Below are positions 9,455 through 17,053 of a stretch of 64,000 bases of DNA, one piece after another. Source of the DNA: Levilactobacillus acidifarinae DSM 19394 = JCM 15949 (GTDB lineage Bacteria > Bacillota > Bacilli > Lactobacillales > Lactobacillaceae); NCBI RefSeq assembly GCF_001434835.1, contig NZ_AZDV01000003.1:167593-231592 (forward strand), written 5' to 3'. The translations under genes were made by a program, and so were the position numbers. Position 1 is the first letter of the stretch. Each line of letters starts with the position of its first letter. Under the pieces are notes generated by a model. That model saw only the letters and a program-made list of their open reading frames with translations. It searched no databases and was not told the DNA's origin.

Positions 9455-9483
9455 AGATAATTCGGTGGCGAATTACTTGTCAA
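9455..9483 (-). promoter_or_regulatory. Beta-glucuronidase promoter with an operator-like palindrome in the spacer
   Basis: On the minus strand TTGACA (perfect -35) is followed by 17 nt and TTATCT (-10). The spacer contains AATTCG-GTGG-CGAATT (9459-9474), a perfect inverted repeat of 6-bp arms that overlaps the -10. This is where a regulator would block or assist the polymerase; the divergent AraC-like protein is the natural candidate. Confidence 0.6.
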
Positions 9484-9547
9484 TTATCGCCTTTTTTTGT
9501 TAATTTATGCTTTTTATGTAACCGCTATCAAGATTGGAGGGTTTCCC

Positions 9548-10732
9548 ATGTCCCCGTTCACCCGGACCGCGCGCCTGATTCAAACCACCCTAGGACTCGA
9601 CGTTCGCTGTTACGACCCGACCGGTCAACTCAGCCTGAGCCTCAATAATCCGGTCGTCACGGCCCCCCATCAACCCCAGTTACCCGACCTCACCCACATC
9701 GATCAGTTGACCCACTACACCGATCCCTGGCAACTCAGCTACCTTTTGGTCCCGTTACCCACCGGCACCTGCGTGGTGGGCCCCTTCACCACCACGACTC
9801 TGACCTCCCAGGTCATCACCACGGTTCTGGCCCAAAACCATCTTACCGTTAGCGAGCAGCACCAACTCACCCAACTCTACGACGCTCTGCCCATGCTTAG
9901 TCCCGCGGAAGTTACCGCCACCGGGACCGTGGTCGTCAACCTTTGGCGCCAACCCCCGTTAACCCCAACGTGCCAAACGTTAACCGCCAACCCCCAAAAC
10001 ACGTCGCCGGCCCCACTCCCCAAACTCGGTTCCCCGGATACCACCGCCATCGACCACCATTACCAGGTCGAGGCCGCCCTCATGGCGACCGTGCGCGCCG
10101 GAAATACGGTGAAAATTGTCGATTATTTTCGGCCCATGACCGCCATGCTAACGCTCTTTCAAAACCGTCTCCCCAACCAGCCGCTACGCTCCTGCAAAAA
10201 CATGTGTCTGGTCAGCAACACCCTCAATCGAATCGCGGCGCGTCAAGGTGGCGTCCATCCCGTTTATCTGGATAGTATTTCGGAAAAATACGCCTTACTG
10301 GTGGAACGCCAACGCACAATTACCGGGCTCAAGCAGCTAACCGTGGCCATGCTGACGGACTACACCCAACTGGTCAAGGATCACGCCACCACCGGCTACA
10401 GTCCCCTGATTAAACGCACCGTGGACTACGTGACGCTTCACCTTGGACACCCGCTACGGGTCACAAGCATCGCGACGGCACTCAACGCCAGTTCTACCTA
10501 CCTCTCCCGGCGTTTTAAAGCCGAAACGGGGCAGACTTTAACTCGCTTCATTCACACCCAACGAATTCAAAGCGCTCAGACCTACTTACTAAACACCACC
10601 ACGTCGATCACCACCATTGCCTTGTTAGTGGGGTTCCCCGACTTAGCCAGCTTCACCAAACAATTTAAACGATTGACCGGACAAACGCCGCGCGACTACC
10701 GGCAACACCCTCGGTTTGAAAATGCCCGGTAA
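9548..10732 (+). CDS. AraC family transcriptional regulator
   Basis: 394 aa. The C-terminal ~100 residues hold the paired helix-turn-helix: 'LRVTSIATALNASSTYLSRRFKAETGQTLTRFI' and 'SITTIALLVGFPDLASFTKQFKRLTGQTPRDYR'. The N-terminal ~140 residues form a PAS/GAF-like sensor-sized domain, followed by a helical middle region (about 170-280). Start at 9548 because GGAGGG lies just upstream; an in-frame start at 9497 has no ribosome site. It is divergent from uidA with 164 nt between the starts, so it probably controls beta-glucuronidase in response to a glucuronide or metabolite. Ligand not predictable. Confidence 0.85.
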   Translation: MSPFTRTARLIQTTLGLDVRCYDPTGQLSLSLNNPVVTAPHQPQLPDLTHIDQLTHYTDPWQLSYLLVPLPTGTCVVGPFTTTTLTSQVITTVLAQNHLTVSEQHQLTQLYDALPMLSPAEVTATGTVVVNLWRQPPLTPTCQTLTANPQNTSPAPLPKLGSPDTTAIDHHYQVEAALMATVRAGNTVKIVDYFRPMTAMLTLFQNRLPNQPLRSCKNMCLVSNTLNRIAARQGGVHPVYLDSISEKYALLVERQRTITGLKQLTVAMLTDYTQLVKDHATTGYSPLIKRTVDYVTLHLGHPLRVTSIATALNASSTYLSRRFKAETGQTLTRFIHTQRIQSAQTYLLNTTTSITTIALLVGFPDLASFTKQFKRLTGQTPRDYRQHPRFENAR

Positions 10733-10843
10733 TTTGCGGAGCTGGTCCAAACAAACTTGCTAGAAGCGACTATCCCGTTTCCGCTTAACCCCAAAAAGAC
10801 AAACATTCACGACCAGGATATTTGTCCATCTCTCCGCGACATT

Positions 10844-11047
10844 GCCGAAACGGGCTTACCAGGAGGTTCCGCTTAACCCTACTGCATGGGTTACCATCCC
10901 CGACCTCTCCGCCGCCGTAGCCGAAACGTGTTCCTGACGGGCAGCTGGTTCCGCTTAATTCCGCTAGGGAATTCATCCCTAAAGACCAGGGATAAATCCC
11001 CTAGCGGCCTTAATGCTCACCAGCTAAACGCCCTTCGTCACACTCTT
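10844..11047 (+). repeat. Degenerate intergenic repeat cluster
   Basis: Two short copies start GCCGAAACG and end GGTTCCGCTTAA (10844-10879 and 10920-10957); the second contains GGCAGCTGGTTCCGCTTA. The tail ATGCTCACCAGCTAAACGCCC with a partial GTCACACTCT (to 11047) also recurs. The same parts in the same order, inverted, make up the element at 21747-21921. A 10-bp inverted repeat CCGCTAGGG / CCCTAGCGG (10961-11007) lies inside. The rest of 10733-10843 contains one more partial copy (TTTCCGCTTAACCCC) and no gene. Confidence 0.6.
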
Positions 11048-11051
11048 GTAT

Positions 11052-11088
11052 GCAAAAAACGCCCGCTCCCTTACGAGAACGGACGTAC
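11052..11088 (-). terminator. Terminator of the SRP RNA gene
   Basis: Minus-strand stem GTCCGTTCTC / GGGAGCGGGC with tetraloop GTAA, then six T. It follows ffs directly. Confidence 0.75.
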
Positions 11089-11096
11089 TTAATTTT

Positions 11097-11195
11097 CCAA
11101 TAACTTGAAGCACAAAGTGAAACAGACTTAGTGCTGCTTCCTTCCGGACCTGACACGATTCGTGAGCCCACCCTTGCTTCAAGGCCTTAACGGCA
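11097..11195 (-). ncRNA. ffs: Signal recognition particle RNA, small (4.5S-like) form
   Basis: The minus strand carries the hallmark SRP domain IV loop GTCAGGTCCGGAAGGAAGCA (about 11131-11150). Flanking sequences CTTGAAGCA and TGCTTCAAG pair to close the hairpin. The short form (about 100 nt) fits lactobacilli. With Ffh it targets membrane proteins to SecYEG. Ends are estimated from the promoter at 11202-11230 and the terminator at 11052-11088. Confidence 0.92.
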
Positions 11196-11201
11196 AATAC
11201 T

Positions 11202-11230
11202 AGTGTATCATGATTTAGAAGACGTGTCTA
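11202..11230 (-). promoter_or_regulatory. ffs promoter inside the tadA 3' end
   Basis: Minus strand TAGACA, 17-nt spacer, TACACT, placing the start of the RNA at about 11195. The -35 overlaps the last codons of tadA. Confidence 0.6.
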
Positions 11231-11759
11231 GCGACTTTTCAGCTGCCACCTTTGCCGCGGCCTTTCGGGCCTTCTTGGCCGCCTTTTGTCGTTGCCGGGC
11301 CGCCTTGAAAAAGGTCACTAAACGTTCACCCGCGTCTTTTGCCAGTAACCCCTCGTAAACCGTGACCGTGTGGTTCAACCGCGAATCCGTTAGCGTATTG
11401 TACAGGCTATCCACCGCGCCCGCCTTAGGATCACGCGCGCCATAAAACACCGTAGGGATGCGGGAATTGATGATGGCCCCACTACACATCAAACAGGGTT
11501 CGATGGTCACGTAGAGTTGGCAATCTTCTAATCGCCAACTACCGAGGGTTGCACAAGCCTCTTCGATCGCCCGAATCTCGGCGTGGAGGGTCGCATCGTT
11601 GGCGTGTTCCCGAAAATTGTGTCCCCGGCCGATGATGTGCCCCTCATGGACGATCACCGCACCGATGGGCACTTCCCCAATCCAAGCCGCTCGGTCGGCC
11701 TCGAATAACGCTTCTTCCATGTAATGCTGTTGGGCAGCAGAATAAGTTATCTGACGCAT
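11208..11759 (-). CDS. tadA: tRNA adenosine(34) deaminase TadA
   Basis: 183 aa. Zinc deaminase motifs 'HAEIRAIEEA' (His and catalytic Glu) and 'EPCLMCSGAI' (two Cys ligands) are intact. The enzyme converts A34 to inosine in tRNA-Arg(ACG). The last ~30 residues form a Lys/Ala-rich tail (KAAKKARKAAAKVAAEK) probably helping RNA binding. AGGAGG lies 9 nt before the ATG. It is upstream of ffs, the usual lactobacillar order. Confidence 0.95.
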   Translation of the reverse strand: MRQITYSAAQQHYMEEALFEADRAAWIGEVPIGAVIVHEGHIIGRGHNFREHANDATLHAEIRAIEEACATLGSWRLEDCQLYVTIEPCLMCSGAIINSRIPTVFYGARDPKAGAVDSLYNTLTDSRLNHTVTVYEGLLAKDAGERLVTFFKAARQRQKAAKKARKAAAKVAAEKSLDTSSKS

Positions 11760-11783
11760 TCGCGCCCACCTCCTGGTCCTAGG

Positions 11784-12389
11784 TTAGTTTTGCGTACTTT
11801 CCAAGATATAGTAGCCCTTGTCTTTCTTTAAAATCTGACAATTGCCAAACGTCTCGGTCATGTGCTTCTTAGCCGACGGCGCCCCCTGCTTCTTCTGAAG
11901 CACCACGGTCAACGTTCCACCAGGCAACAGGTGTTGCGCGGCATCCGTTAACATACTCGTGACCACGTCCTTACCGGCACGTACCGGTGGGTTGGTCAAA
12001 ATCGCCGCGTACTTGGTTTCGCCTAAGGCCGCATACTGGTCGGATTCCACAATCTCAACGTTATCGACTTGGTTGGCCGTCGCGTTTTGGTGCGCCAAAG
12101 CTAAAGCCAGCTCGTTGACGTCGGCCATGGTCACCTGCCGGTCAGGAAACTTCTTCGCCAAAGCGAGGCCAATGGGACCGTAACCGCACCCGAGGTCTAA
12201 CCAGCCTCCAGCCGGCGTTTTGTCAGCGTTAAACGCGTCTAATAAGACCCGCGAGCCATAATCAACGCGTGCCTTAGAGAAGACCCCGTTGTCGGTGGTA
12301 AACAACAATTCGTTACCTAATAGGGTGAACGGCCAGTGGCGTTCTTCGTGTACAACATCCGGATTTTGTGTATAATAGTGATTAGTCAT
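11784..12389 (-). CDS. RsmC-like class I SAM-dependent methyltransferase
   Basis: 201 aa. SAM motif I 'WLDLGCGYGPIGLALAKKFP', motif II 'VTMADVNELALALA', and the catalytic 'ILTNPPVRAGKDV' (NPP motif of N-methyltransferases acting on guanine) followed by 'LLPGGTLTVVLQKKQGAPSAKK'. This is the small RsmC/RlmG-type domain annotated YbxB in Firmicutes; an rRNA G-N2 methyltransferase role is likely. The start at 12389 has AAAGGTGG 8 nt upstream; 24 nt separate it from tadA, so they are co-transcribed. Confidence 0.88.
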   Translation of the reverse strand: MTNHYYTQNPDVVHEERHWPFTLLGNELLFTTDNGVFSKARVDYGSRVLLDAFNADKTPAGGWLDLGCGYGPIGLALAKKFPDRQVTMADVNELALALAHQNATANQVDNVEIVESDQYAALGETKYAAILTNPPVRAGKDVVTSMLTDAAQHLLPGGTLTVVLQKKQGAPSAKKHMTETFGNCQILKKDKGYYILESTQN

Positions 12390-12465
12390 TTTCTCGACCA
12401 CCTTTTAGGTTTATTTTACCGTAGTTTCCGGACTGGTGGGAAATAAAATAAAATTAACGTGCTGA

Positions 12466-12513
12466 GCACTATATTTAGTAGTTATTGTATTCGCCAACCA
12501 CTAAATATGGTGC
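12466..12513 (+). promoter_or_regulatory. Pair of NrdR boxes upstream of nrdHEF
   Basis: GCACTATATTTAGT at 12466-12479 and its inverted counterpart ACTAAATATGGTGC at 12500-12513. Their core centres are 32 bp apart, i.e. three helical turns, as for known NrdR box pairs. They lie immediately before the -35 at 12523. NrdR represses ribonucleotide reductase genes when dATP is ample. Confidence 0.8.
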
Positions 12514-12522
12514 TTTTTTCGA

Positions 12523-12550
12523 TTGAATTTTCGCTAATCTGGTGTACACT
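12523..12550 (+). promoter_or_regulatory. nrdHEF promoter
   Basis: TTGAAT, 16-nt spacer, TACACT; 38 nt before the nrdH ATG and directly downstream of the NrdR boxes. Confidence 0.6.
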
Positions 12551-12588
12551 AAACACATTAGAAACAAATTTTAGAGGATGTGGCAACC

Positions 12589-12816
12589 ATGAAAGTAACG
12601 ATTTATTCCAAGAACAACTGTATGCAATGCAAGATGACCAAGCGTTTCCTTACCGAACATAACGTGGCCTTCGAAGAACGTAATATTAACCAGAACCCCG
12701 AATATGTCACCTACTTAAAAGCACAGGGGTTTCAATCTCTACCGGTCGTGGAAGCACCCGGGCACAAGGCCTTCTTTGGCTTCCGGCCAGACCAACTGCA
12801 ACAAATTGCGGGTTAA
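12589..12816 (+). CDS. nrdH: Glutaredoxin-like protein NrdH
   Basis: 75 aa, the usual NrdH length. Redox motif 'CMQC' at residues 11-14 and the C-terminal 'GFRPDQL' conserved in NrdH. It reduces class Ib ribonucleotide reductase NrdEF, itself reduced by thioredoxin reductase. Start at ATG 12589 ('MKVTIYSKNN'), preceded by AGAGGA; a GTG three codons earlier is less likely. First gene of nrdHEF; no nrdI flavodoxin gene is in this operon. Confidence 0.95.
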   Translation: MKVTIYSKNNCMQCKMTKRFLTEHNVAFEERNINQNPEYVTYLKAQGFQSLPVVEAPGHKAFFGFRPDQLQQIAG

Positions 12817-12911
12817 TTAACGTTCCGACAACCCCGTCTTGGCGACGTCGTTTCGGCTGACGTCGCTTTTGTTTTGACTAAAATTCGGTGTGAGAAAGGA
12901 AGAGCGCGCTT

Positions 12912-15077
12912 ATGAGTCTCAAGAACCTCAAAGACGTTACTTATTATGATTTAAATAACGAAATCAACATCCCCGTGGATGGCCAGATTCCGTTGAACAA
13001 GGACCAGGAAGCTTTACAGGCCTTCCTGAAGGAAAACGTCGAACCCAACACCAAGCGGTTTGATTCCTTAAAGGAGCGCTTCGACTACCTGATTGCCGGC
13101 AACTACGTGGAACCTCAGGTAATCAATCAATACCCCCTGAGCTTCATCGAAGACCTCTACACTTACTTGCGGGCCCAGAATTTCCACTTCAAGTCCTTCA
13201 TGGCGGCGTACAAATTCTACGCGCAATACGCCCTAAAGACCGACGATAACGCCTACTACCTGGAAAACTTCATCGACCGCGTGGCGATGAACGCCCTGGA
13301 CTTTGCCGGCGGTGACCAACAATTGGCCCACGATTTGGCCGACGAAATCGTCCACCAACGGTATCAACCGGCGACACCAAGCTTTCTAAACGCCGGCCGG
13401 GCACGTCGCGGGGAACTGGTCTCCTGCTTTCTGATCCAATCCACCGACGACATGAACACCATCGGCCGGACCATTAATTCCGCGCTACAACTCTCCCGTA
13501 TTGGGGGCGGGGTCGGCATTAGCCTCTCCAACCTACGGGGTGCCGGCGATCCCATCAAACACATCGAGGGCGCCGCTTCCGGTGTCGTGCCCGTCATGAA
13601 GTTACTCGAAGATAGTTTTTCCTACTCGAACCAATTGGGCCAACGCCAAGGGGCCGGGGTCGTCTACCTCAGCGTCTTCCATCCCGATATCATCGCCTTT
13701 CTAGGGGCCAAGAAGGAAAACGCCGACGAAAAGATTCGTTTGAAGACCTTGTCGTTAGGGGTCACGGTGCCCGACAAGTTCTATCAACTATGTGAACAAG
13801 ACGCCGACATGTACCTCTTCAGCCCCTACGATGTCGAACGGATTTACGGTAAGCCGTTCTCCTACGTGGACATTACCGCCGAATACGACAACCTGGTCGC
13901 CAACCCCGAGATCCATAAGAAACAACTTAAGGCCCGGGAACTGGAAACCGAAATCGGCAAACTCCAACAAGAATCCGGTTACCCCTACATCGTGAACATC
14001 GATACGGCTAACCGCGAAAACCCGATCAAGGGGCGCATCGTGATGAGTAACCTGTGTTCCGAAATCATGCAGGTCCAAACGCCAACCACCTACGATAACA
14101 AACAAGAATACGAAAAGCTGGGGACGGATATTTCCTGCAACCTGGGGTCGACCAACATCGTGAACCTGATGGCGGCCCCCGACTTCGGGCACTCCGTGGA
14201 AACCATGGTCCGCGCGCTAACCTTCGTGACCGACCACTCCGACATCGACGTGGTGCCGTCCATCCAACACGGTAACCACCTCGCTCACACCATCGGTTTA
14301 GGTGCCATGGGGTTACACAGCTACTTCGCTAAGAACCACATGATGTACGGCTCCAAGGACAGTATTGCCTTTACCAGCGTCTACTTCATGTTGCTGAACT
14401 ATTGGACGTTAAAGGCCTCTAACCAGATTGCCAAGGAACGCCACGAAACCTTCCACAACTTCGCAGAGAGTAAATACGCCGACGGGTCCTACTTCGACCG
14501 TTACACGGAACATGACTGGCGGCCTGAGAATGCCAAGGTACAGGGCCTCTTCAGTAACGTTTGGTTACCCTCCCCTGACGACTGGGCCCAACTCAAGGCC
14601 GACGTGATGCAAGATGGCCTTTACCACCAGAACCGCATGGCGGTCGCCCCCAACGGGTCGATTTCCTACATTAACGACACCACGGCCAGCCTACACCCGA
14701 TCATCAACCGGATCGAAGAACGGCAGGAAAAGAAGATCGGGAAAATCTATTACCCGGCCCCTTACCTCAGTAACGACACCATGCCGTACTACAAGTCGGC
14801 CTACGATACCGACATGCGGCGGGTCATTGACGTTTACGCGGCGGCCCAAAAGCACGTGGATCAGGGGATGAGCTTGACGCTATTCATGCGGTCCACGATT
14901 CCCGCTGGCCTGTACGAATGGAAGAACGGCCGGACCGACAAGATGACCACCCGTGACCTCAGCATTTTACGCAACTATGCGTACCGCAAGGGGATCAAGT
15001 CCATCTACTACGTCCGGACGTTTACCGACGACAATAACGAAGTCGGGGCCAACCAATGTGAAAGTTGCGTTATCTAG
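12912..15077 (+). CDS. nrdE: Class Ib ribonucleoside-diphosphate reductase, large subunit
   Basis: 721 aa. Active-site parts are visible: 'LVSCFLIQS' with the first redox Cys, 'NLCSEIMQ' with the radical Cys and Glu, 'CNLGSTNI' for the partner Cys, and the C-terminal swinging arm 'CESCVI'. The enzyme reduces ribonucleoside diphosphates to deoxy forms with NrdF. AAGGAAG ribosome site; the 95-nt gap after nrdH holds an inverted repeat GACGTCG..CGACGTC-like hairpin (12842-12865), possibly an mRNA processing or partial termination site. Confidence 0.97.
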   Translation: MSLKNLKDVTYYDLNNEINIPVDGQIPLNKDQEALQAFLKENVEPNTKRFDSLKERFDYLIAGNYVEPQVINQYPLSFIEDLYTYLRAQNFHFKSFMAAYKFYAQYALKTDDNAYYLENFIDRVAMNALDFAGGDQQLAHDLADEIVHQRYQPATPSFLNAGRARRGELVSCFLIQSTDDMNTIGRTINSALQLSRIGGGVGISLSNLRGAGDPIKHIEGAASGVVPVMKLLEDSFSYSNQLGQRQGAGVVYLSVFHPDIIAFLGAKKENADEKIRLKTLSLGVTVPDKFYQLCEQDADMYLFSPYDVERIYGKPFSYVDITAEYDNLVANPEIHKKQLKARELETEIGKLQQESGYPYIVNIDTANRENPIKGRIVMSNLCSEIMQVQTPTTYDNKQEYEKLGTDISCNLGSTNIVNLMAAPDFGHSVETMVRALTFVTDHSDIDVVPSIQHGNHLAHTIGLGAMGLHSYFAKNHMMYGSKDSIAFTSVYFMLLNYWTLKASNQIAKERHETFHNFAESKYADGSYFDRYTEHDWRPENAKVQGLFSNVWLPSPDDWAQLKADVMQDGLYHQNRMAVAPNGSISYINDTTASLHPIINRIEERQEKKIGKIYYPAPYLSNDTMPYYKSAYDTDMRRVIDVYAAAQKHVDQGMSLTLFMRSTIPAGLYEWKNGRTDKMTTRDLSILRNYAYRKGIKSIYYVRTFTDDNNEVGANQCESCVI

Positions 15078-15097
15078 ACGGTAAAGGAGTGCAAACT

Positions 15098-16105
15098 ATG
15101 GCAGCAATGAATCAAGACGGCAACTACGAAGCGATTAACTGGAACGCCGTGTCCGACGAGATCGACAAGGCAACCTGGGAAAAGTTGACCGAACAGTTCT
15201 GGTTAGATACCCGGATTCCCGTGTCTAACGATTTAGACGACTGGCGGACTTTAGACACCGACCACCAGTGGGTCGTGGGTCACGTGTTTGGCGGGTTAAC
15301 CTTATTGGACACCCTCCAATCCCAAGACGGCATGGCGGCTCTGCGACGAGACGTGCGGACCCCGCACGAAACGGCGGTCCTCAATAACATTCAATTCATG
15401 GAATCCGTCCACGCCAAGAGTTATTCGACCATCTTCTCGACGTTGAACACGCCGGATGAAATCGACGAAATCTTCAACTGGAGTGACACGGAAGAGTTCT
15501 TGCAGAATAAGACCAAGCGGATCTACACGCTCTACCACGACGATGAACATCCGCTGAAGAAGAAAATCTCCAGTGTCTTTCTGGAAACCTTCTTGTTCTA
15601 CTCCGGCTTCTTCACGCCGCTGTACTACCTGGGCCACAACAAGCTGGCCAACGTGGCCGAAATCATCAAGTTGATTCTGCGGGACGAATCCGTCCACGGG
15701 ACCTACATCGGCTACAAATTCCAGCTAGGGATGAAGGAACTGGGCGACAACGAACAACAGGCCATGAAGGACTGGATGTACGACTTCTTGTACAAGCTCT
15801 ACGCCAACGAAGAAAAGTACACTCACCTGATGTACGACCAAGTCGGCTGGACCGAAGAAGTCTTGACCTTTATTCGCTACAACGCCAACAAGGCGCTGAT
15901 GAACCTGGGCCAAGATCCCCTCTTCCCCGACACCGCCGAAGACGTGAACCCAATCGTCATGAACGGAATTTCGACCTCCACGGCCAACCACGACTTCTTC
16001 TCGCAAGTCGGTAACGGCTACTTGCTGGGAAACGTGGAAGCCATGAGCAACAGCGATTACCAGATTGGTGAACCAGATGATCCGGAAGATCCACAAAAGA
16101 ACTAG
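15098..16105 (+). CDS. nrdF: Class Ib ribonucleoside-diphosphate reductase, small subunit
   Basis: 335 aa. Dimetal ligands appear in order in 'TLLDT', 'FMESVHAKSYS' (also holding the radical Tyr), 'FLETFLFYSGF' and 'RDESVHGTYIGYK'. Class Ib enzymes use a Mn2 or Fe2 tyrosyl radical and Mn loading needs NrdI, whose gene must be elsewhere. Start at 15098 from AAAGGAGT 8 nt upstream; an in-frame ATG at 15065 lies inside nrdE and is rejected. Confidence 0.97.
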   Translation: MAAMNQDGNYEAINWNAVSDEIDKATWEKLTEQFWLDTRIPVSNDLDDWRTLDTDHQWVVGHVFGGLTLLDTLQSQDGMAALRRDVRTPHETAVLNNIQFMESVHAKSYSTIFSTLNTPDEIDEIFNWSDTEEFLQNKTKRIYTLYHDDEHPLKKKISSVFLETFLFYSGFFTPLYYLGHNKLANVAEIIKLILRDESVHGTYIGYKFQLGMKELGDNEQQAMKDWMYDFLYKLYANEEKYTHLMYDQVGWTEEVLTFIRYNANKALMNLGQDPLFPDTAEDVNPIVMNGISTSTANHDFFSQVGNGYLLGNVEAMSNSDYQIGEPDDPEDPQKN

Positions 16106-16137
16106 CCCTCGCTTTTAAATTGCATTTAGTCACAAAT

Positions 16138-16172
16138 GACCCGCCCTAAGCAAAAACTGCTTGGGACGGGTC
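16138..16172 (+). terminator. Terminator after nrdHEF
   Basis: Arms GACCCG-CCTAAGCA / TGCTTGGG-CGGGTC with loop AAAAC, then GTTTT. It separates nrdF from the convergent metF. Confidence 0.75.
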
Positions 16173-16187
16173 GTTTTAAGTTAACGG

Positions 16188-17051
16188 TTAATCATCCACC
16201 GCCACCGGGGCAAACAGTGACGCCGTATTGTCATAGATATGTTGGGCGGTGGCCGCCTGATTTAGGGTATACAGGTGCACCCCCGCTACGTCGTGGGTCA
16301 CGAGGTCGACGATCTGGTCCACCGCGTAGGCTAGGCCGGCTTCCCTTAAAGCCACCGGATTGGTGCGGTACTTATCCAGAATCGCCACGAACTTCGGCGG
16401 TAGGCTGGCCGCACAATTTTGAACCACGTGCAGGGCCTGCTGGCGGTTAGTGATCGGCATGATGCCCGCTAAGATGGGCACGGTAATTCCGGCCAACGCA
16501 CAGGCTTCCTGAAACCGATAAAACTGGGCGTTATCGTAGAATAGCTGCGTGATCAGTTGGTCACACCCCGCGTCAACCTTGGTCTTGAGGTGCCGAACGT
16601 CATCCACCCGGTTTTGGGAGTCCGGATGAACCTCAGGGTAACAGGCCCCTGTCACCCGAAAGTGCGGATTGACCTGCTTAATAAATCGGGCCAGGTCACT
16701 GGCGTGGGCAAAATCACTTTCCGGTGCCGTCCCGTCCAGGTCCCCCCGTAAGGCTAAAACCTGGTCAATGTGCGCCGTTTCGAGTTGCGCCAGGATGCGG
16801 CGCACCTGCGCTTTGGTCACGTAAGCGGCGGGCATGTGCACCATCGTCGGACACCGTAAGTCCTGCCGAATGGTTTGCGCCAACGCAATCGTGTTTTGTT
16901 CGTAGTCCAGTTGGTGATTACTGCAGGTCACGCTGACAAAGCTGGGCGTAATCCCCTTCAGCTGAGTCAACGTCTGCGTGAGTTTGATCGTCCCCGCCGG
17001 TGAACTGGGGGGAAAGACTTCAAACGACAACTCTGGTTTAGTTGGGCCCAT
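16188..17051 (-). CDS. metF: Methylenetetrahydrofolate reductase
   Basis: 287 aa TIM-barrel flavoprotein. N-terminal 'LSFEVFPP' and 'PSFVSVTCS' carry the catalytic Glu and folate-binding residues; 'VLALRGDLDG' is the conserved 'ALRGD' strand and 'KVDAGCDQLITQLFYDN' matches the 'GADFAITQ-F-D' motif. It makes 5-methyl-THF, the methyl donor for MetE. The start lies only 2 nt after the metE stop, so the two form one transcription unit. Confidence 0.95.
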   Translation of the reverse strand: MGPTKPELSFEVFPPSSPAGTIKLTQTLTQLKGITPSFVSVTCSNHQLDYEQNTIALAQTIRQDLRCPTMVHMPAAYVTKAQVRRILAQLETAHIDQVLALRGDLDGTAPESDFAHASDLARFIKQVNPHFRVTGACYPEVHPDSQNRVDDVRHLKTKVDAGCDQLITQLFYDNAQFYRFQEACALAGITVPILAGIMPITNRQQALHVVQNCAASLPPKFVAILDKYRTNPVALREAGLAYAVDQIVDLVTHDVAGVHLYTLNQAATAQHIYDNTASLFAPVAVDD

Positions 17052-17053
17052 TT

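Noticed and set aside
11097..11195. tRNA gene between araC and tadA
   Set aside because: The structured RNA there is SRP RNA; no cloverleaf or T-loop sequence is present. No tRNA was found anywhere in the window.
16136..16450. Open frame of 104 codons on the plus strand after nrdF
   Set aside because: Starts inside the nrdF terminator and runs antisense to metF.
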